Source: Xestospongia muta (Eukaryota > Porifera > Demospongiae > Haplosclerida > Petrosiidae). Taken from it: a stretch of DNA of 64,000 nt. The notes under the pieces are model-generated. The model was not told the DNA's origin, made no database searches, and saw only the letters and a list, made by a program, of their open reading frames with translations. Below, in pieces: positions 9,310 to 36,289 of the stretch (the first letter of the stretch is position 1; each line of letters opens with the position of its first letter). Position numbers and translations under genes: made by a program. The stretch is taken from NCBI GenBank assembly GCA_963693285.1, contig OY848928.1, forward strand, positions 248,001-312,000. Reading direction: 5' to 3'.

Positions 9310-11590
9310 ATGTCTTATGGTAGTCCCTCTCCTCGACCTCTTGAAGACAGTGCTATGTCAGACTCGACAAGAGGAGGCGCTGTCCACAATGAGGGAAGTG
9401 ATCTCCATTATATTCGCCGTTTTTTCTACGGTATAGGCCACGTATTCAATGATTTGTGTGCTAGTATGTGGTTCACGTATTTCCTATTGTTCTATCATCT
9501 CGTTTTGAGGATCAGTAACGCCTATGCTGGTCTCCTTGTCCTCATTGGTCAGATAGCTGATGCTCTGACTACACCTGTTGCAGGCTATTTGTGTGACAAA
9601 ACTGAGAATTGGTATGGTGGACGAAAAACCTGGCATCTTGTAGGGACTGTAATGGTCGCTTGTTCGGTGTTCTTTTTCTGGCATGAGTGTATAGACTGCA
9701 GTAATCAACCTGTTGGTTATCAGATTTTATATTTTTCTTGTTTTATTATTGTGTTTCAAATGGGTTGGGCTATTGTACAAGTCTCTCATTTGGCTCTCAT
9801 ACCTGAACTGACCAGTAATGAGAGCATTAGGGTGGAGCTAAATTCCATCAGGTAAGACGTTTTTGAGATGGAGCTATTTATATTATTTCTTTTATTAGGT
9901 ATGCATTCACCATTTTGTCAAATTCTGGTGTTTTTATTGCAATGTTGATATTACTAGCAGTTATTAACAGATCACCAAACAGGAATTCTACCAAAATTAA
10001 TCCCAACGACCAATGGATATTTTCAGTAATTTAACTATCTGTCCATTTTGTTTTTCATTCATCCATTAGAGTGTAGCATTAGGTATCATAGTAATTGGTC
10101 TCATCTTCTCTGCTACATTTCATATCGGCACAAGAGAGCCCCGATCACATCGAGGAGGAGGAAGTAGTCTGGGAGGTGCTAAAAAAATTCCTTGGTATCA
10201 TTGGTTTTTGAATCCTCAGTTTTATTTTGTAAGTCTAATTACAACACCCAAGAAGTGTGTCCATTTTTAACTAAAGTTCATCCATTTTGATGTAGAGTGT
10301 GTCCATTATGATCTAAAGTTTATCCATTTTGCTGTAGAGTGTGTCCATTTTGATCTAAAGTTTATCCATTTATAGAATGCTGTTATATACATGTCAACCA
10401 GACTGATTGTCAATCTAACACAAGTTTACAGTCCATTGTATGTACTGGAATCATTGAATCTGTATAGAGTGAGTCTAACTCTTGTGTGTCCATTCAACTA
10501 CTTTCTATATATCCATTGAGCTAACTATGTATCTATTGAACTATTGTCTATGCATCCATTGAGCTAAATATGCATCCATTGTCTATATCTTCATTTAGTT
10601 GAGTGCAGCTATTGTACCATTGGTTATTTTCTTCAGTGGATTTATAGCAACCATATTTCTAAGATTAATAAATAAATTATTAGGACGATATGTAAGTTAA
10701 TAATAACATTACCTTATAACTATAACAGTCATATCTTCTATTTCTAGCTTGTTTATTTCATTGGTTTGATTTTTATTTGGGGAGCATTGTAAGTCATTTA
10801 AGTATGTGTTGTTTACATAATAACAACTTGATTAGATTTTGGTTTCGGTTTTGGCCCGAGTATGGACCAGATAATGTCCATTCCCATAACAATGACACTA
10901 GCTATGGACATCTTCCAGACATGAAAATTACCGAGAACCTCATATATGGAGCAGCTGTATTAACTGGTGTGGGTGGGACAACACTTTTAGTGACGTCTTT
11001 GTCTATGGTATCAGATTTAATTGGTGATAAATGTGTAAGTGAATACCATAAATTCTAATTATTAGGTAGTGAAATTTTCTCTTCAGGAAAGCAGTGCATT
11101 TGTGTACGGTGCAATGAGTTTTAGTGATAAACTCTCGAGTGGAATTGCTATACAAATAATACAATTATTGCATCCCTGTAAAGGAATGGGAGACAGGTAA
11201 GATACAATGGTTGCCAAGGTAATGATGGTATCCCACCCACTCTTATTAGTGTCTGTTGTTCTGGATGTGCTCCATATTATCGTAACGTTTTGACTTATGT
11301 ACCAGGTGGAGCATCCATTATAGCATTCTTGGCTTTGGTTGTCGTGGTAATAATGGTGCAAATTAAGAAAAGAAGTGGTATGTTAATTGTTTTTTTGCAG
11401 GCAAACCGCTTGTAAGGTAACACTTCTTATTTGTAAACTTTTTTCCATCAATACAGCTGTTATGACTACTTATGATATAGAGGACAGACAACATGCTATT
11501 CCTCACAAATACACTATCCAGAAACGTGATTCCAACACCATTTCAGTATCAATAGATGAGAGGGCCCCTCTCATTAATAAAAGAAAATAA
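9310..11590 (+). CDS. MFSD12: MFSD12-like major facilitator transporter
   Basis: Twelve-span membrane carrier of the GPH/MFS class. In vertebrates MFSD12 is needed for cysteine import into lysosomes and melanosomes. Exons 9310-9851, 9899-10025, 10070-10228, 10376-10468, 10599-10691, 10748-10788, 10836-11034, 11087-11196, 11250-11377, 11457-11590; 541 residues. Support: [20 protein letters not shown] near the N-terminus, [25 protein letters not shown]-like GGRKTWH, then repeated hydrophobic spans and [11 protein letters not shown] with an IQLLHPC-like motif. The last exon is chosen by phase: skipping a candidate mini-exon at 11401 gives an open tail of about 45 residues ending APLINKRK, whereas using it creates a stop. 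GGGCGTGG sits at 9268-9275, 35 nt before the start codon. Intron 3 holds a short tandem repeat. Confidence 0.88.
10245..10375. repeat. Tandem repeat in MFSD12 intron 3
   Basis: Three imperfect copies of a roughly 40-bp unit built on GTGTCCATTTTGATCTAAAG and TTTATCCATTTTGCTGTAGA. TCCATTT cores recur in several other introns of the window. Confidence 0.7.
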
Positions 11591-11664
11591 CGTCACTAAT
11601 GTATATTTATATCTAATAACTTCATATAGCGTTTGTAATAAATATAATTTATACAATATACAGG

Positions 11665-12994
11665 TTATTCTCCACGATATGTAAATTTGTTATTAACTGT
11701 TTCCCAAACAACAACTTCATAAAGAAGATGGCCCAAAGATCCAAGAGATTTCTTTAATTCATTCCAAATAAATACAGTGACATTCTCTGTTGTGCTGTGT
11801 ACACAAATTACCTGAATTATAATTAATTGTTGCTATGGTAACATACCTTATTATTTGATTATCTCTGAAGTAGGGTACATCTAAATCAATATTTTTATGA
11901 TCCAATTTTAATGTGATGGCCAACTAGAAATAATGAGTGGGTGGAGCTTATTTTAACAACTTTACCTCCATTGCTTTTTTGAGATCATACAAATTCATCA
12001 CCATTCCAGTCCGAGGGTCAATCTAATTAACAAATTAATTACATTATTATATTACAATAACTTGTAGTCTTGGCAGACCACACTTGACTACAACATTTAT
12101 ATTAGAGTACTCCAATGTTGTAGAAAGCCAGGATCAGATCAGATTAGGTTTTGGTAATGTTAGTTGCTTAGCTAAAGTCTAACTACCTTTCAATGAAACT
12201 TGGCATACATAGAATATAATATAACTACCAATAAGTGTACTCAAGACTAATGACATATTTTTTCTAGTGTTTTCTATTATTAAAAATTCAGTTACATCTT
12301 ATGTACATGAACCACTACAGTACATCCATACATGAACCATTACAGTACATCCATACATAAACCATTACAGTACACCCATACATAAACCATTACAGTACAT
12401 CCATACATAAATCATTACAGTACATCCATACATAAACCATTACAGTACATCCATACACATACCATTACAGTACATCCATACATGTACCATTACAGTACAT
12501 CCATACATGAACCATTACAGTACATTGATTACACAACCAATAGTTACGTTGTCAACAGTTATAAATTTATCTAGTCACAGTTAAAAACTGATTCCTGTTT
12601 TGGTACACATTGACATTTTGGGAATTGACTTAATGGAAATGCATGTTTTGGGAGTTGATATTGTGAACCAAACCTAATTATCTATCAACCACAATCAACC
12701 ACAATCATTATCATCTTACCTCTCCTTTAACAGTAGCCTCTACTGCATTTATATAGAGAGAAGATGTTACAATATATAATGACCCCACCTACCAGTATAA
12801 TTATGGCCATGACCATTAGGATTATAACATTTATCATAAAGTGCTTTATTCTCCTCTTCACTGAGATGAGGGCTACACAAAGCACTATAATTGCAAGACG
12901 TATAGTGACCACTCTCTCACCTGCATAATCTGTGAGCAGCTGAAATACTCAGTTTACGAGTAAGATACGCAATAGGTGATTTTATTTCACTCAT
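11665..12994 (-). CDS. PTS: 6-pyruvoyl-tetrahydropterin synthase
   Basis: Second enzyme of tetrahydrobiopterin synthesis: converts dihydroneopterin triphosphate to 6-pyruvoyl-tetrahydropterin, zinc-dependent. Exons 12994-12921, 12884-12793, 12742-12720, 12022-11966, 11923-11847, 11794-11665; 150 residues (human 145). Zinc ligands are visible in SAAHRL and NGHGHNY. The catalytic Cys is in KCYNPNGHGHNY, Asp and His in LDHKNIDLDVPYF, and STTENV precedes the last strand. The last acceptor is placed at 11794 because the nearer AG would give an immediate stop, while this one restores IISTTENV. One exon is only 23 bp. The 697-bp intron 3 carries a minisatellite. It converges with the MFSD12-like gene, 74 bp between stops. 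Confidence 0.94.
12308..12530. repeat. Minisatellite in PTS intron 3
   Basis: About nine copies of a 24-25 bp unit near CCATTACAGTACATCCATAC with small changes (ACATGAA, ACATAAA, ACACATA spacers). Confidence 0.9.
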
Positions 12995-13110
12995 AACTAC
13001 TTTTATTAAAAAAAAACAATATTATAAAATATTGCTAACTCAGCTATCACACGCTTACTATAATAATTATTAATTAATTAATATTCATGAGCTAAAATTA
13101 ATGTTTCTTT

Positions 13111-15892
13111 TTAATTTTTTTCACTTGCTAATACGTACACATCTGCTGCTGGAGTATTGACACTACTCATTGGTATATCAGCCATTGATGTACTAGGGAT
13201 ACCAATTTCACCAAAGTGAGTAAAAAGAAGGTTCCCCTCAAACGTAATCTTCCCACGTGTTTCATTATTAAACTTGCACAAACTAATAAAAGAAATTAAT
13301 GATAATAATTACAGCAGCTTACTCACTAAGGTAAACAGGTAAGGACAATTTTGACGGGAAAGAACCACAGAGTACAAAAAATGCCAGCACATAACAAGAA
13401 AGACCAAGCTATTATAAAAAGACCTCCAGCCAATTGATACCCAAACAATAAACCTGCGTTGTTTACCTATATTATAATTATTATAATAATATAATAGTAC
13501 ATGTTAAGAGTGTGACTTACACTATTAGGTAAAACAGATGTACAGCAGAAACAAAGTCCTTCATATAGTTCTTGTATGAGACATCCTTTGCTGAATATAC
13601 CAACACATAGAACACCCCAAAATCCGCTAAAAGAATGGATGGATAGATATGTGGATGAATGGACGGATGTTAGGATCTTACCACATTCCATGGACTGGGA
13701 AGACTCGAGCTCCATCATGTAAACCAAGGAAATATTCAATGAGACATCCTCCGTGATAAATTGCAATTGTTAAAACTAAAGTTAATGGAGAGATCAGTGC
13801 TATTATCATATATTTATTTATTCTATATACCTCCAATAAGAATAGCAAAAGGCGGCTCAATAAAAGCACAGCAACCAGTGACTGCAACGAGACATGCTAA
13901 CATACTATTAGCAATCTCATTTGTATTATAATTCTCATCTCTTTTATAAACTTGAACAAGACCTGACACAATAGCTTGAGTCAAACCACCTGAAGCAGCT
14001 GCCAGAGACATAGTTAAAGCAATCCGCCCGACAACTGCATGGTTAGTTTTGCCAGAAATAGTCTCTGTTGAACCACAATTGAACGCAAACCTGAGAGAGA
14101 GAGAGAGAGAGAGTGTGTGTGTGTGTGATTGGAAAGCAGAAATTGTGGTTTACCAAGTAGTCCACAATATCAGTATTCCCAGAGCTGCACTCTCCACGTT
14201 TTCTTCACCTCCTCCACTGGGATACATCCATTCCAAAAATCTACAATACACAAGGGCATGTATACACATATAATACACTCTTTAATATACCCTCGTTTCT
14301 GGACTGTTTCATCTTTTACTTCCTGAGCAGTTGTATCAGATCTTGATTTCTAAAGGGAATATATCAATGACTTCTCTCCAAACTTTAGAAAACAGTCAAC
14401 TTGATGGTGTCAATAGTACAAGTACATCACAGTTGTATTATATCATTACAGTTTAGACAATACAGGATGTTAGAATGTATTAGCATACATTAGTGTAGAC
14501 AATACAACAAAGTGTTAATATTGTATTACTTTTGCTTTAGCAAGAAGAGGACAACAATCTTGCACTCTAGAACGTATCTTCTCTGTAGTTTCAAGTTTAT
14601 GAAAGAGTGCTAACGCAAAAGCAGCCATTCCTCCTATAATATATTGAAATAAATATCATTTATTTCTCCCTCTCTGTGTGAATAGTATTAACTCACCACA
14701 CAAATGTACCAGTCCAGAACCAGCAAAATCAATAAAGATATAGTCACCTAGTTGACTTGTACTCTCTTCAGTTATATCAAAATTATGATTGCGATCTAAT
14801 ATATAAGTTCCGTTACAATAGCGATATGGTGAACCAAAGTGTGGTTCACGATCTCCAGCAGCCCAAAAAAATCTTGCCAACAAAGGATGAATAAACCCCT
14901 GTAGTAAAAAGTAATGATATTTCTTAAAATATCAATTACTCACTGTCATTAGAAAGGCGTACACAAAGACAGACAATACTCTTAATTGAACAGTTGAACC
15001 TACTAATGTACCACCAATGATAGTGGCAGTGTTACTGGCAAAAGTGAACTGAAGAAACAGATGTCGACAATGAAAGTAAAAATGTTAAATTAATAATTAT
15101 AATGATTATAATAATGTCTTCAATATAAAGTAGTTTGATAATAATTACACATAGATAAAGTAGTAATAAGCTATGTGCTTAAAATTGATATTTATAATAA
15201 TACCAATCAATGTATTAATGTCAACAATCCCTAATGTTTTATTTTATACAGAAATAACATAATTATTTTCTTAATGACACTAAAGTGTCTATCTTAAGCT
15301 ATTAAATATTGCTGATGTGATCTGCTAAATTCAAAAACACTTACTCGGAAAAACCAAAAGATATAATCTTGCTGTTCACCAAGTAATCCAATATTAGTGT
15401 TACCAGATATAGCATAACCAATGAGCCAAAAAGATATAGTACCAGCAAATGTATCAATGTATTTCTACAAAGTATAAAGAGATTTGATAAGGTAATGGAG
15501 CACCTTACTGCTAAAACAACTCTCCTTCTAAAAACAGGTTCACTACGACTAAATGACTCCTCAACATACAAGAAACCAGCTTTCTACAAAGTTGCAAACA
15601 AGCAAAAATTATACTAATCTACTTAGAATTAGTTAATTATTTATTATAATTCATTTAGGAAGGAAGATCCTTACCATAAAGAACATCAAAATAGCACAAA
15701 TAACTACCCACACTGCACTAGCATCATCGTATCGATCAGAATACGTAGCACCCTATCATGATCAATATATAAAGATATTACATAACTCTTTCATACATCA
15801 CAAAGAGAATTCTCCAAAGATAAGCAACCTAGATTAATATTCGGGTTACTACCATTAACTTCAGAACAGACCCCATCGCGTAGTGCCGACAT
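13111..15892 (-). CDS. Ammonium transporter, AMT/MEP class
   Basis: Plasma-membrane ammonium/ammonia channel of the Amt family, about eleven membrane spans. Fourteen exons: 15892-15797, 15752-15675, 15583-15509, 15464-15345, 15048-14944, 14898-14697, 14633-14530, 14349-14291, 14240-14154, 14090-13831, 13799-13682, 13626-13521, 13466-13327, 13282-13111; 573 residues, phases continuous. Diagnostic pieces: DFAGSGLVHLCGG (the family signature around the pore), FNCGSTETISG, the glycine-rich SLAAASGGLTQA, DGARVFPVHGMCGFWG with the pore-region His, and LFGYQLAGG. Between the sixth and seventh spans there is a cytosolic insert of about 40 polar residues (LETTEKIRSRVQDCC region). It is an AMT rather than an Rh glycoprotein by these motifs. 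The stop is 116 bp from the PTS start, and the start is 108 bp from the CFAP53 stop. Confidence 0.92.
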
Positions 15893-16000
15893 TGTAGAAA
15901 CTTACAACAGGAAATGTTAGAAACTATGTTTATCACCCACTCCCACTTTGTAAAAGTTACCGCTTTAAAAATTATAATATTCATAATGAACAAAGCAATA

Positions 16001-17972
16001 TTAATGGTGTCCTAGAGCTAATAGTTTACGAGGATGGGTTTTTTTAAGGTCAGGGTTCATTAAAGCATGCTGTACACGTTGTTGATGGTAATATTCAGCT
16101 TCTTCGGTCATTGCAAGCTCATGAAGTAATTCTTCTTTCTCTTTTTCCTTCAATATTTCCTGGAATGTCATTTGATCAATCAGGTCTTGTTGGTACTTCA
16201 AGTTTTTTTGGCGTATAGTTTCAGAATGCTCTGATTCAAGTTGATGATGAAGAGCAATACTGTCGGCCATTTCTTGAGCTTCTCTTTCTATCTCCTTCTT
16301 TTTTTCAGCAATATCTTCCACTAAATGACACAAAATTAAAATTTGCATGTTTTTAACTGAAGACATACATTTTTGCTTTATCTGCTCTTGTCTTGTTTCT
16401 ATTACTTCTTGCATTAGTTTTCGTCTGGCTTCTTTCTCCTTCCTCCATTGAGCAATTCTTTGTGCCCACTGACGTTCTACTTCAGCAGACACCATTTCAT
16501 CAACTTCTCTCTCTTTTTCCTCTTCTTCTTTCTTCTGTTCTGCAAGGTATTCACGATAACGTTTCATCTCTTCACGAAGTTCTTGCTAAAGTTATAAAGA
16601 AAAATATAAATAAGTTAGAACACACAGACAAAGATGGCAAACCAAACCATGAGTGTCCCAAATAATGATAATAATAGCGACATACCTTTCTTTGGTTGTG
16701 TTCACTAGTTTCATCTTGACTCTGTTGCAACATTTCTTCTAATAGTTTCATATCCATGGCTAATTCTTCTTGTTTCTCTCGAGCTTTTCTTTTCATTTTA
16801 AGTCGAAGTGAGAGGTTAAGTTCAGCTTTTGTCTGTTCTTGTGAACGCTTCTTTTCTTCCTTCATACGTTGATCCTCTAAAGCTCGAAGTGCAGCTTCTT
16901 CTCGCTAAAAGAGAAGTATATTAAGTGGTCTTGTCAATGTATGATGTACCAAATGGTCAGCCTCTTGCTGTTTGAGTTTCTTAAGCTCTTCACGATGTTT
17001 TTCAATTGATGCTGATTGCAGAGTCAATACCTACATGACAAAGGAGATTGCATTAATTCACTATTACTGTTGTTAAATCTATTACCTTAAGCATTTCTCG
17101 ATTTTTTTCTATCTGTAAGGCAGCTTCCATTTCTTCTCTTTTTCTTTTAGCTTCTTGGTCTTCTTTCCACAATTTGGCATACATACTTTCCTCTACAGGA
17201 AAAGAGTTAGCCCCTATCAATATTATAATAATTACCTTGTTTTTCTCTCTCCTTTCTTTCTGCCTTTAAACGAAGTTGTTCGCTTCTTTCTATGCAAACT
17301 TCATCTTGGTGTTTTTTGGTAAGTAAACTTCTCATCTCCTCACATTGGTCACGCCATCTCTGCTCCAGTTTCTCTTCAACAAATTCTTTCCTTTCTGTTT
17401 CTCTCTTATCGCGGAGTTCCTTAGCTCTCTCTCTCATTCTTGCTTGTCGTTCAAGAGTTGTCTCTTGTTTAACAGCTATCTCAGACATATAACTTTGTTC
17501 TTCATGTTGCAACAAATTTCTTAATCTAAAACAAATCCAGATCAGTTACAATACTCTAACATTATTTTCTTATACTTGTCTCTTCTCTCTTCTAAACTGT
17601 ACTTCTGTCGCTGCAAAAGTTCTTCCATTTTTCTTTTAATGGTATTTCCATAAATCTTTTTATCTGTGGCTTTCTCCCATGCTGTCTAACAGAGTGGGAG
17701 ACTAGTTCATGTGCAAGTGGTGACAAAGTTACCTTAAGATCAAACTGTTTGTTGTAATTGACAATTGCTGTTGCTTCTTCACGTAGCTCCTCCTGTTTCC
17801 GTCGTTCTAGAATGAGATGTTCTCGTGGTTTTTGAGGTGTCAGTTTAGCTCTCTGTTCAGATAAAAAACAAATAAAATAGATAAATTCAATTTATCTTAC
17901 GATGGCTACTGAGTGAGGCGTAGGTCCTGTTATCTCTCTGTTCTGTCGTCTTCCTGTAATAGTTAGATCCAT
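16001..17972 (-). CDS. CFAP53: Cilia- and flagella-associated protein 53 (CCDC11)
   Basis: Coiled-coil microtubule inner protein of motile cilia, also needed for left-right axis formation in vertebrates. Exons 17972-17901, 17852-17733, 17685-17576, 17525-17236, 17192-17086, 17030-16950, 16904-16686, 16585-16369, 16320-16001; 511 residues (human 514). Almost the whole chain is charged heptads. Family-specific blocks: ITGPTPHSVAI near the N-terminus, EERRDKLRNLLQHEEQ, KEFVEEKLEQRWRDQCEEMR, AKLWKEDQEAKRKREE, RREYLAEQ-like MKRYREYLAEQKK and the tail HPRKLL. It points to motile cilia, expected in choanocytes or larvae. It is head-to-head with the P4-ATPase gene, 146 bp between start codons. Confidence 0.92.
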
Positions 17973-18118
17973 CTCTACTTCAGATCAAGTTTAGTAGTTG
18001 GATACTTGTTGTCATGACAACCGTGTATCACGTGAGTCTGGTGGACAGTCGAGCACTTGCCTTCATTTTACAGTGCAGGAAACTATTAGCGTTTTTACAG
18101 TAGAGGAAAGAACTGAGG
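17973..18118. promoter_or_regulatory. Divergent promoter, CFAP53 / P4-ATPase, with CACGTG box
   Basis: 146 bp separate the start codons. A CACGTG E-box in ATCACGTGAG lies at 18029-18034, near the middle. Confidence 0.5.
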
Positions 18119-24686
<6,568 letters not shown>

Positions 24687-24837
24687 CTAAAATTTTAATC
24701 AATAACTTTATTTTCAACCATTTCTGTTTTAGCTAGACAATGTTTTAATTATATTAGGAGTGTTGCAAAATTATTATTTTTAATTGGGTAGATATGATTA
24801 CTATATATGAGATTATAATAGGGTGGGTGGAGTCATA

Positions 24838-25359
24838 TTATGACGAATTATGTATTTTCTCATCAATGATATCAATAGAGGACTTCAACTTTTCCCATTG
24901 ATCAAGTGAAAGAGCGATACCTATTTCAAAATAGCAGACCTCTCTTTAAGCTTCCTACATTACCTTTTTTACCAGGCTTCATTTCTCCTGTGTTATCTTC
25001 ATAATATTCTCTAATGTCAACTATAATCTTCCCTCGAAATGACCTGACGCCCACGAATCGTTTGGTAGATAACTAAATAGAATTAAGAAATTGACGAGTT
25101 GTATGATAAATAAACAAACAGGTATCATTTCTTCATCAGTGTCAGTTTGTTTAACACTGGCAGCTGCTTGTTTAAGTTTAGCTTTCTTAGTTTTATCCTA
25201 AATAAATATTAAATGGTGTAAATTACTAAAAGTAAACATGGTGGATTCTAGTACTATTACATCATTATGATATCATTAGAATAATGGACGTACTCCCGTA
25301 TCATCAGGATCGTCAGAGTCATCTATAAATTCTTGAGATTTAGCCTTTCTCTTAGACAT
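24838..25359 (-). CDS. SUB1: RNA polymerase II coactivator p15 / PC4
   Basis: Single-stranded-DNA-binding transcriptional coactivator. Exons 25359-25294, 25197-25120, 25072-24964, 24920-24838; 111 residues (human 127). The N-terminal half is acidic/lysine-rich and disordered ([18 protein letters not shown]). The C-terminal half is the PC4 ssDNA-binding fold: [24 protein letters not shown], then [20 protein letters not shown], matching the conserved strand order. The donor of exon 1 is taken after GGA because that keeps the frame. 151 bp separate its stop from that of the P4-ATPase. CCACACCC lies at 25403-25410, upstream of the start. Confidence 0.93.
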
Positions 25360-25628
25360 TTTAAAGTAGACCTGAACTCTAGTCCTTTGGAGGGTTGTCT
25401 AACCACACCCACAAATTAAGCTATTCATTGATAGAATAATTATAATTTTGTCCCCTACGATTTTTGAGCATAGTTTATAGTAGGGGCGAAGAAGACACAC
25501 GAGCACATAGTCTCCAGTATTGTTCAGTTAAATTCTTTGAACGCCATTCCTTTTAAACAGCAACAGTAAGCTGCTCCACTCTGCTTATTGCTGCTGTGTA
25601 GAAAAAAGAAAGGGAGAGAGCCATCATC
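25360..25628. promoter_or_regulatory. Divergent promoter, SUB1 / IQGAP
   Basis: 269 bp between start codons. Contains CCACACCC at 25403-25410 on the SUB1 side. No TATA box was recognised. Confidence 0.4.
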
Positions 25629-33902
<8,274 letters not shown>

Positions 33903-34160
33903 AGTGGTTAATTAAAACAGAGTTAAGTAACTATTATTAACCACACCTTCTAATTAGTTTCTCCTTTGTGATTATTACAACATTTTGTTATGTAATATTA
34001 TGTCATGTCCCTTGACACTACCACATTTGCAAAGTCATGTGATTATCACATGATATAATAATATAATTTACATGCATTAATTCTGTTAGTATATTTGCTG
34101 TGTGTATAAATTTGAAGTTAATGAATAATTAATTACAATTATAATTGTTTCCTAAAAATC

Positions 34161-36212
34161 ATGGTTTCCACGTGCTCATTAGCTCTCCTCAGAACATTAC
34201 CACTCACATCTCGAGGGCTACTGGTCAGTACCAATTCATCTATTATTGCTAGTAGAAGTAGCCGCCATCTTAGAATATCCAGATCTTCCCAGAATCTTCT
34301 ACACCAGAGACAATTACATTGCAATGTAAGTCTAACACGTGTGTGTATATATATAATATATATATATATATACATGTTGTGTTTGTTTTTACATGTTAAT
34401 GTTTATATTAGTACATGTAATAATAAATGTATTAAGCACTTTATTATATCTAGCCGTGGTGGTTGACTGCTTACAATAGTTCATCAAATGATGATCATGA
34501 AGGAGATAAGGAAAGTAACAATACTGATGAGGAGGAAGAGGATGCTAACCTTGGAGCATTAGCTCCGATAACGATACCTGATGTATTACCGGAGATACCT
34601 GTATTGGCTGTGAGTCGTAATCCTCTCTTTCCACGATTTGTTAAAATGGTTGAAGTTAGCATATACCAATTATGGAAATAATTGTATATAGATGGTGTCT
34701 AGATATCAGATAAAGAGTTAATAGAAATTATACGTTGTAAATGTCGCTTAGCTCAGCCATATGCTGGAGCCTTTCTCAAGAAAGATGATAGGTATTGAAG
34801 CCACACTCACTTATCTCATTATTGGTTGTCATAGTAACGAAGCTGATGTGGTGTCTAGTTTGGATGATATTTATAACGTTGGTACATTTGTTCAAATTAC
34901 AGAGTTACAAGAATTTGATGAACGAATGAGAATGATTATCCAGGGCCATAGACGGTAGGTATATTATATATAATATAATATAATATAATACATTATTATA
35001 TTATATTGTATTATATTATATTATATTATATAATATTATATATTATATAATTTTGTTATAATTGGTACAAATGTTAATTTCTCTATTCATTAAATCATCT
35101 ATATATATCTCTCCATCTAATCTAGTATTAAAATTACTGGTGTAGTTAATGGAGAAGAAACAAATGATCACAAAGTTAAAAAAAAGAAAAGAGGTTCTAC
35201 TCTGTCACGAAAGTTAAGTCGTCTTCAAAAACTTTCTTCTATTAATGGTGATACCAAAGATAATGACGCAGAAGATTTGAAGATATCTTCAAAGATTCTG
35301 ACTGTGAAAAATGAAAACTTAACTCATGAACCATTTGAAAAGACACAAGAAATAAAGGTAGATACAATTTGTCTGTATGTGTGTTGAATTAAATATTAAG
35401 GCGTTGTGTGCTGAAGTCATTAAAACAATTAGAGATATTATTGCTTTGAATCCACTGTACAGGTGAGAGAGAGAGAGAGAAAGAGAGAGAGAGGGAGAGG
35501 AGAGGGGATTATAATATTCTGTAGAGAATCTTTGGCACAGCTTATTGAGACTGGAAAGAAAGTAGTTGATAACCCCACCCACTTGGCAGATTTTGGTGCT
35601 GCTTTGACAAGTGGAGAATCTCAACAGTTACAAGCTGTACTAGAATGTACCAAGGTCAGTGCACATGATGATCACATGACCTGGTATTACATGATGATAG
35701 ATTCCAGAACGTCTCATGTTGACATTGGAGTTATTAAAGAAAGAATTAGCTGTTGCTACTTTACAACAGAAACTAGGAAAAGAGGTCAATGGATGGACAC
35801 AGCATATAACTTTAAGTATTTCTGTTAAAATAGGTTGAAGACAAAGTTAATAAAATGCAGCGACGCTACCTCCTTCAAGAACAATTAAAAATTATTAAAC
35901 GTGAACTTGGTCTTGAAGTGAGCTTGCTAACTGCATCTTCTCTCATGTTCCTCTGATCTTAGAAAGATGACAAAGAAGCTATCTCAGAGAAGTTTCGTGA
36001 CAGAATGGAAGGACTCTTACTTCCTGATGCTGTCAAAGACGTAATTGAAGAAGAATTAAACAAGTTATCTTTTCTTGATAATCATTCTTCAGAATTCAGG
36101 TAATGTTAGTAATAGAGAAAGATTCCATTACTTTTTTATGCTTACAAACATTCTAAACCTGGAAGATCAGTAATTTCATCTATAATTCTTTGAGATCAAT
36201 ACAATGTAGTTT

Positions 36213-36289
<77 letters not shown>

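Noticed and set aside
11401..11420. Extra mini-exon in the MFSD12-like gene after a TTTTTTTGCAG acceptor
   Set aside because: Including it brings an immediate or early stop; joining 11377 directly to 11457 keeps the frame and gives a plausible tail.
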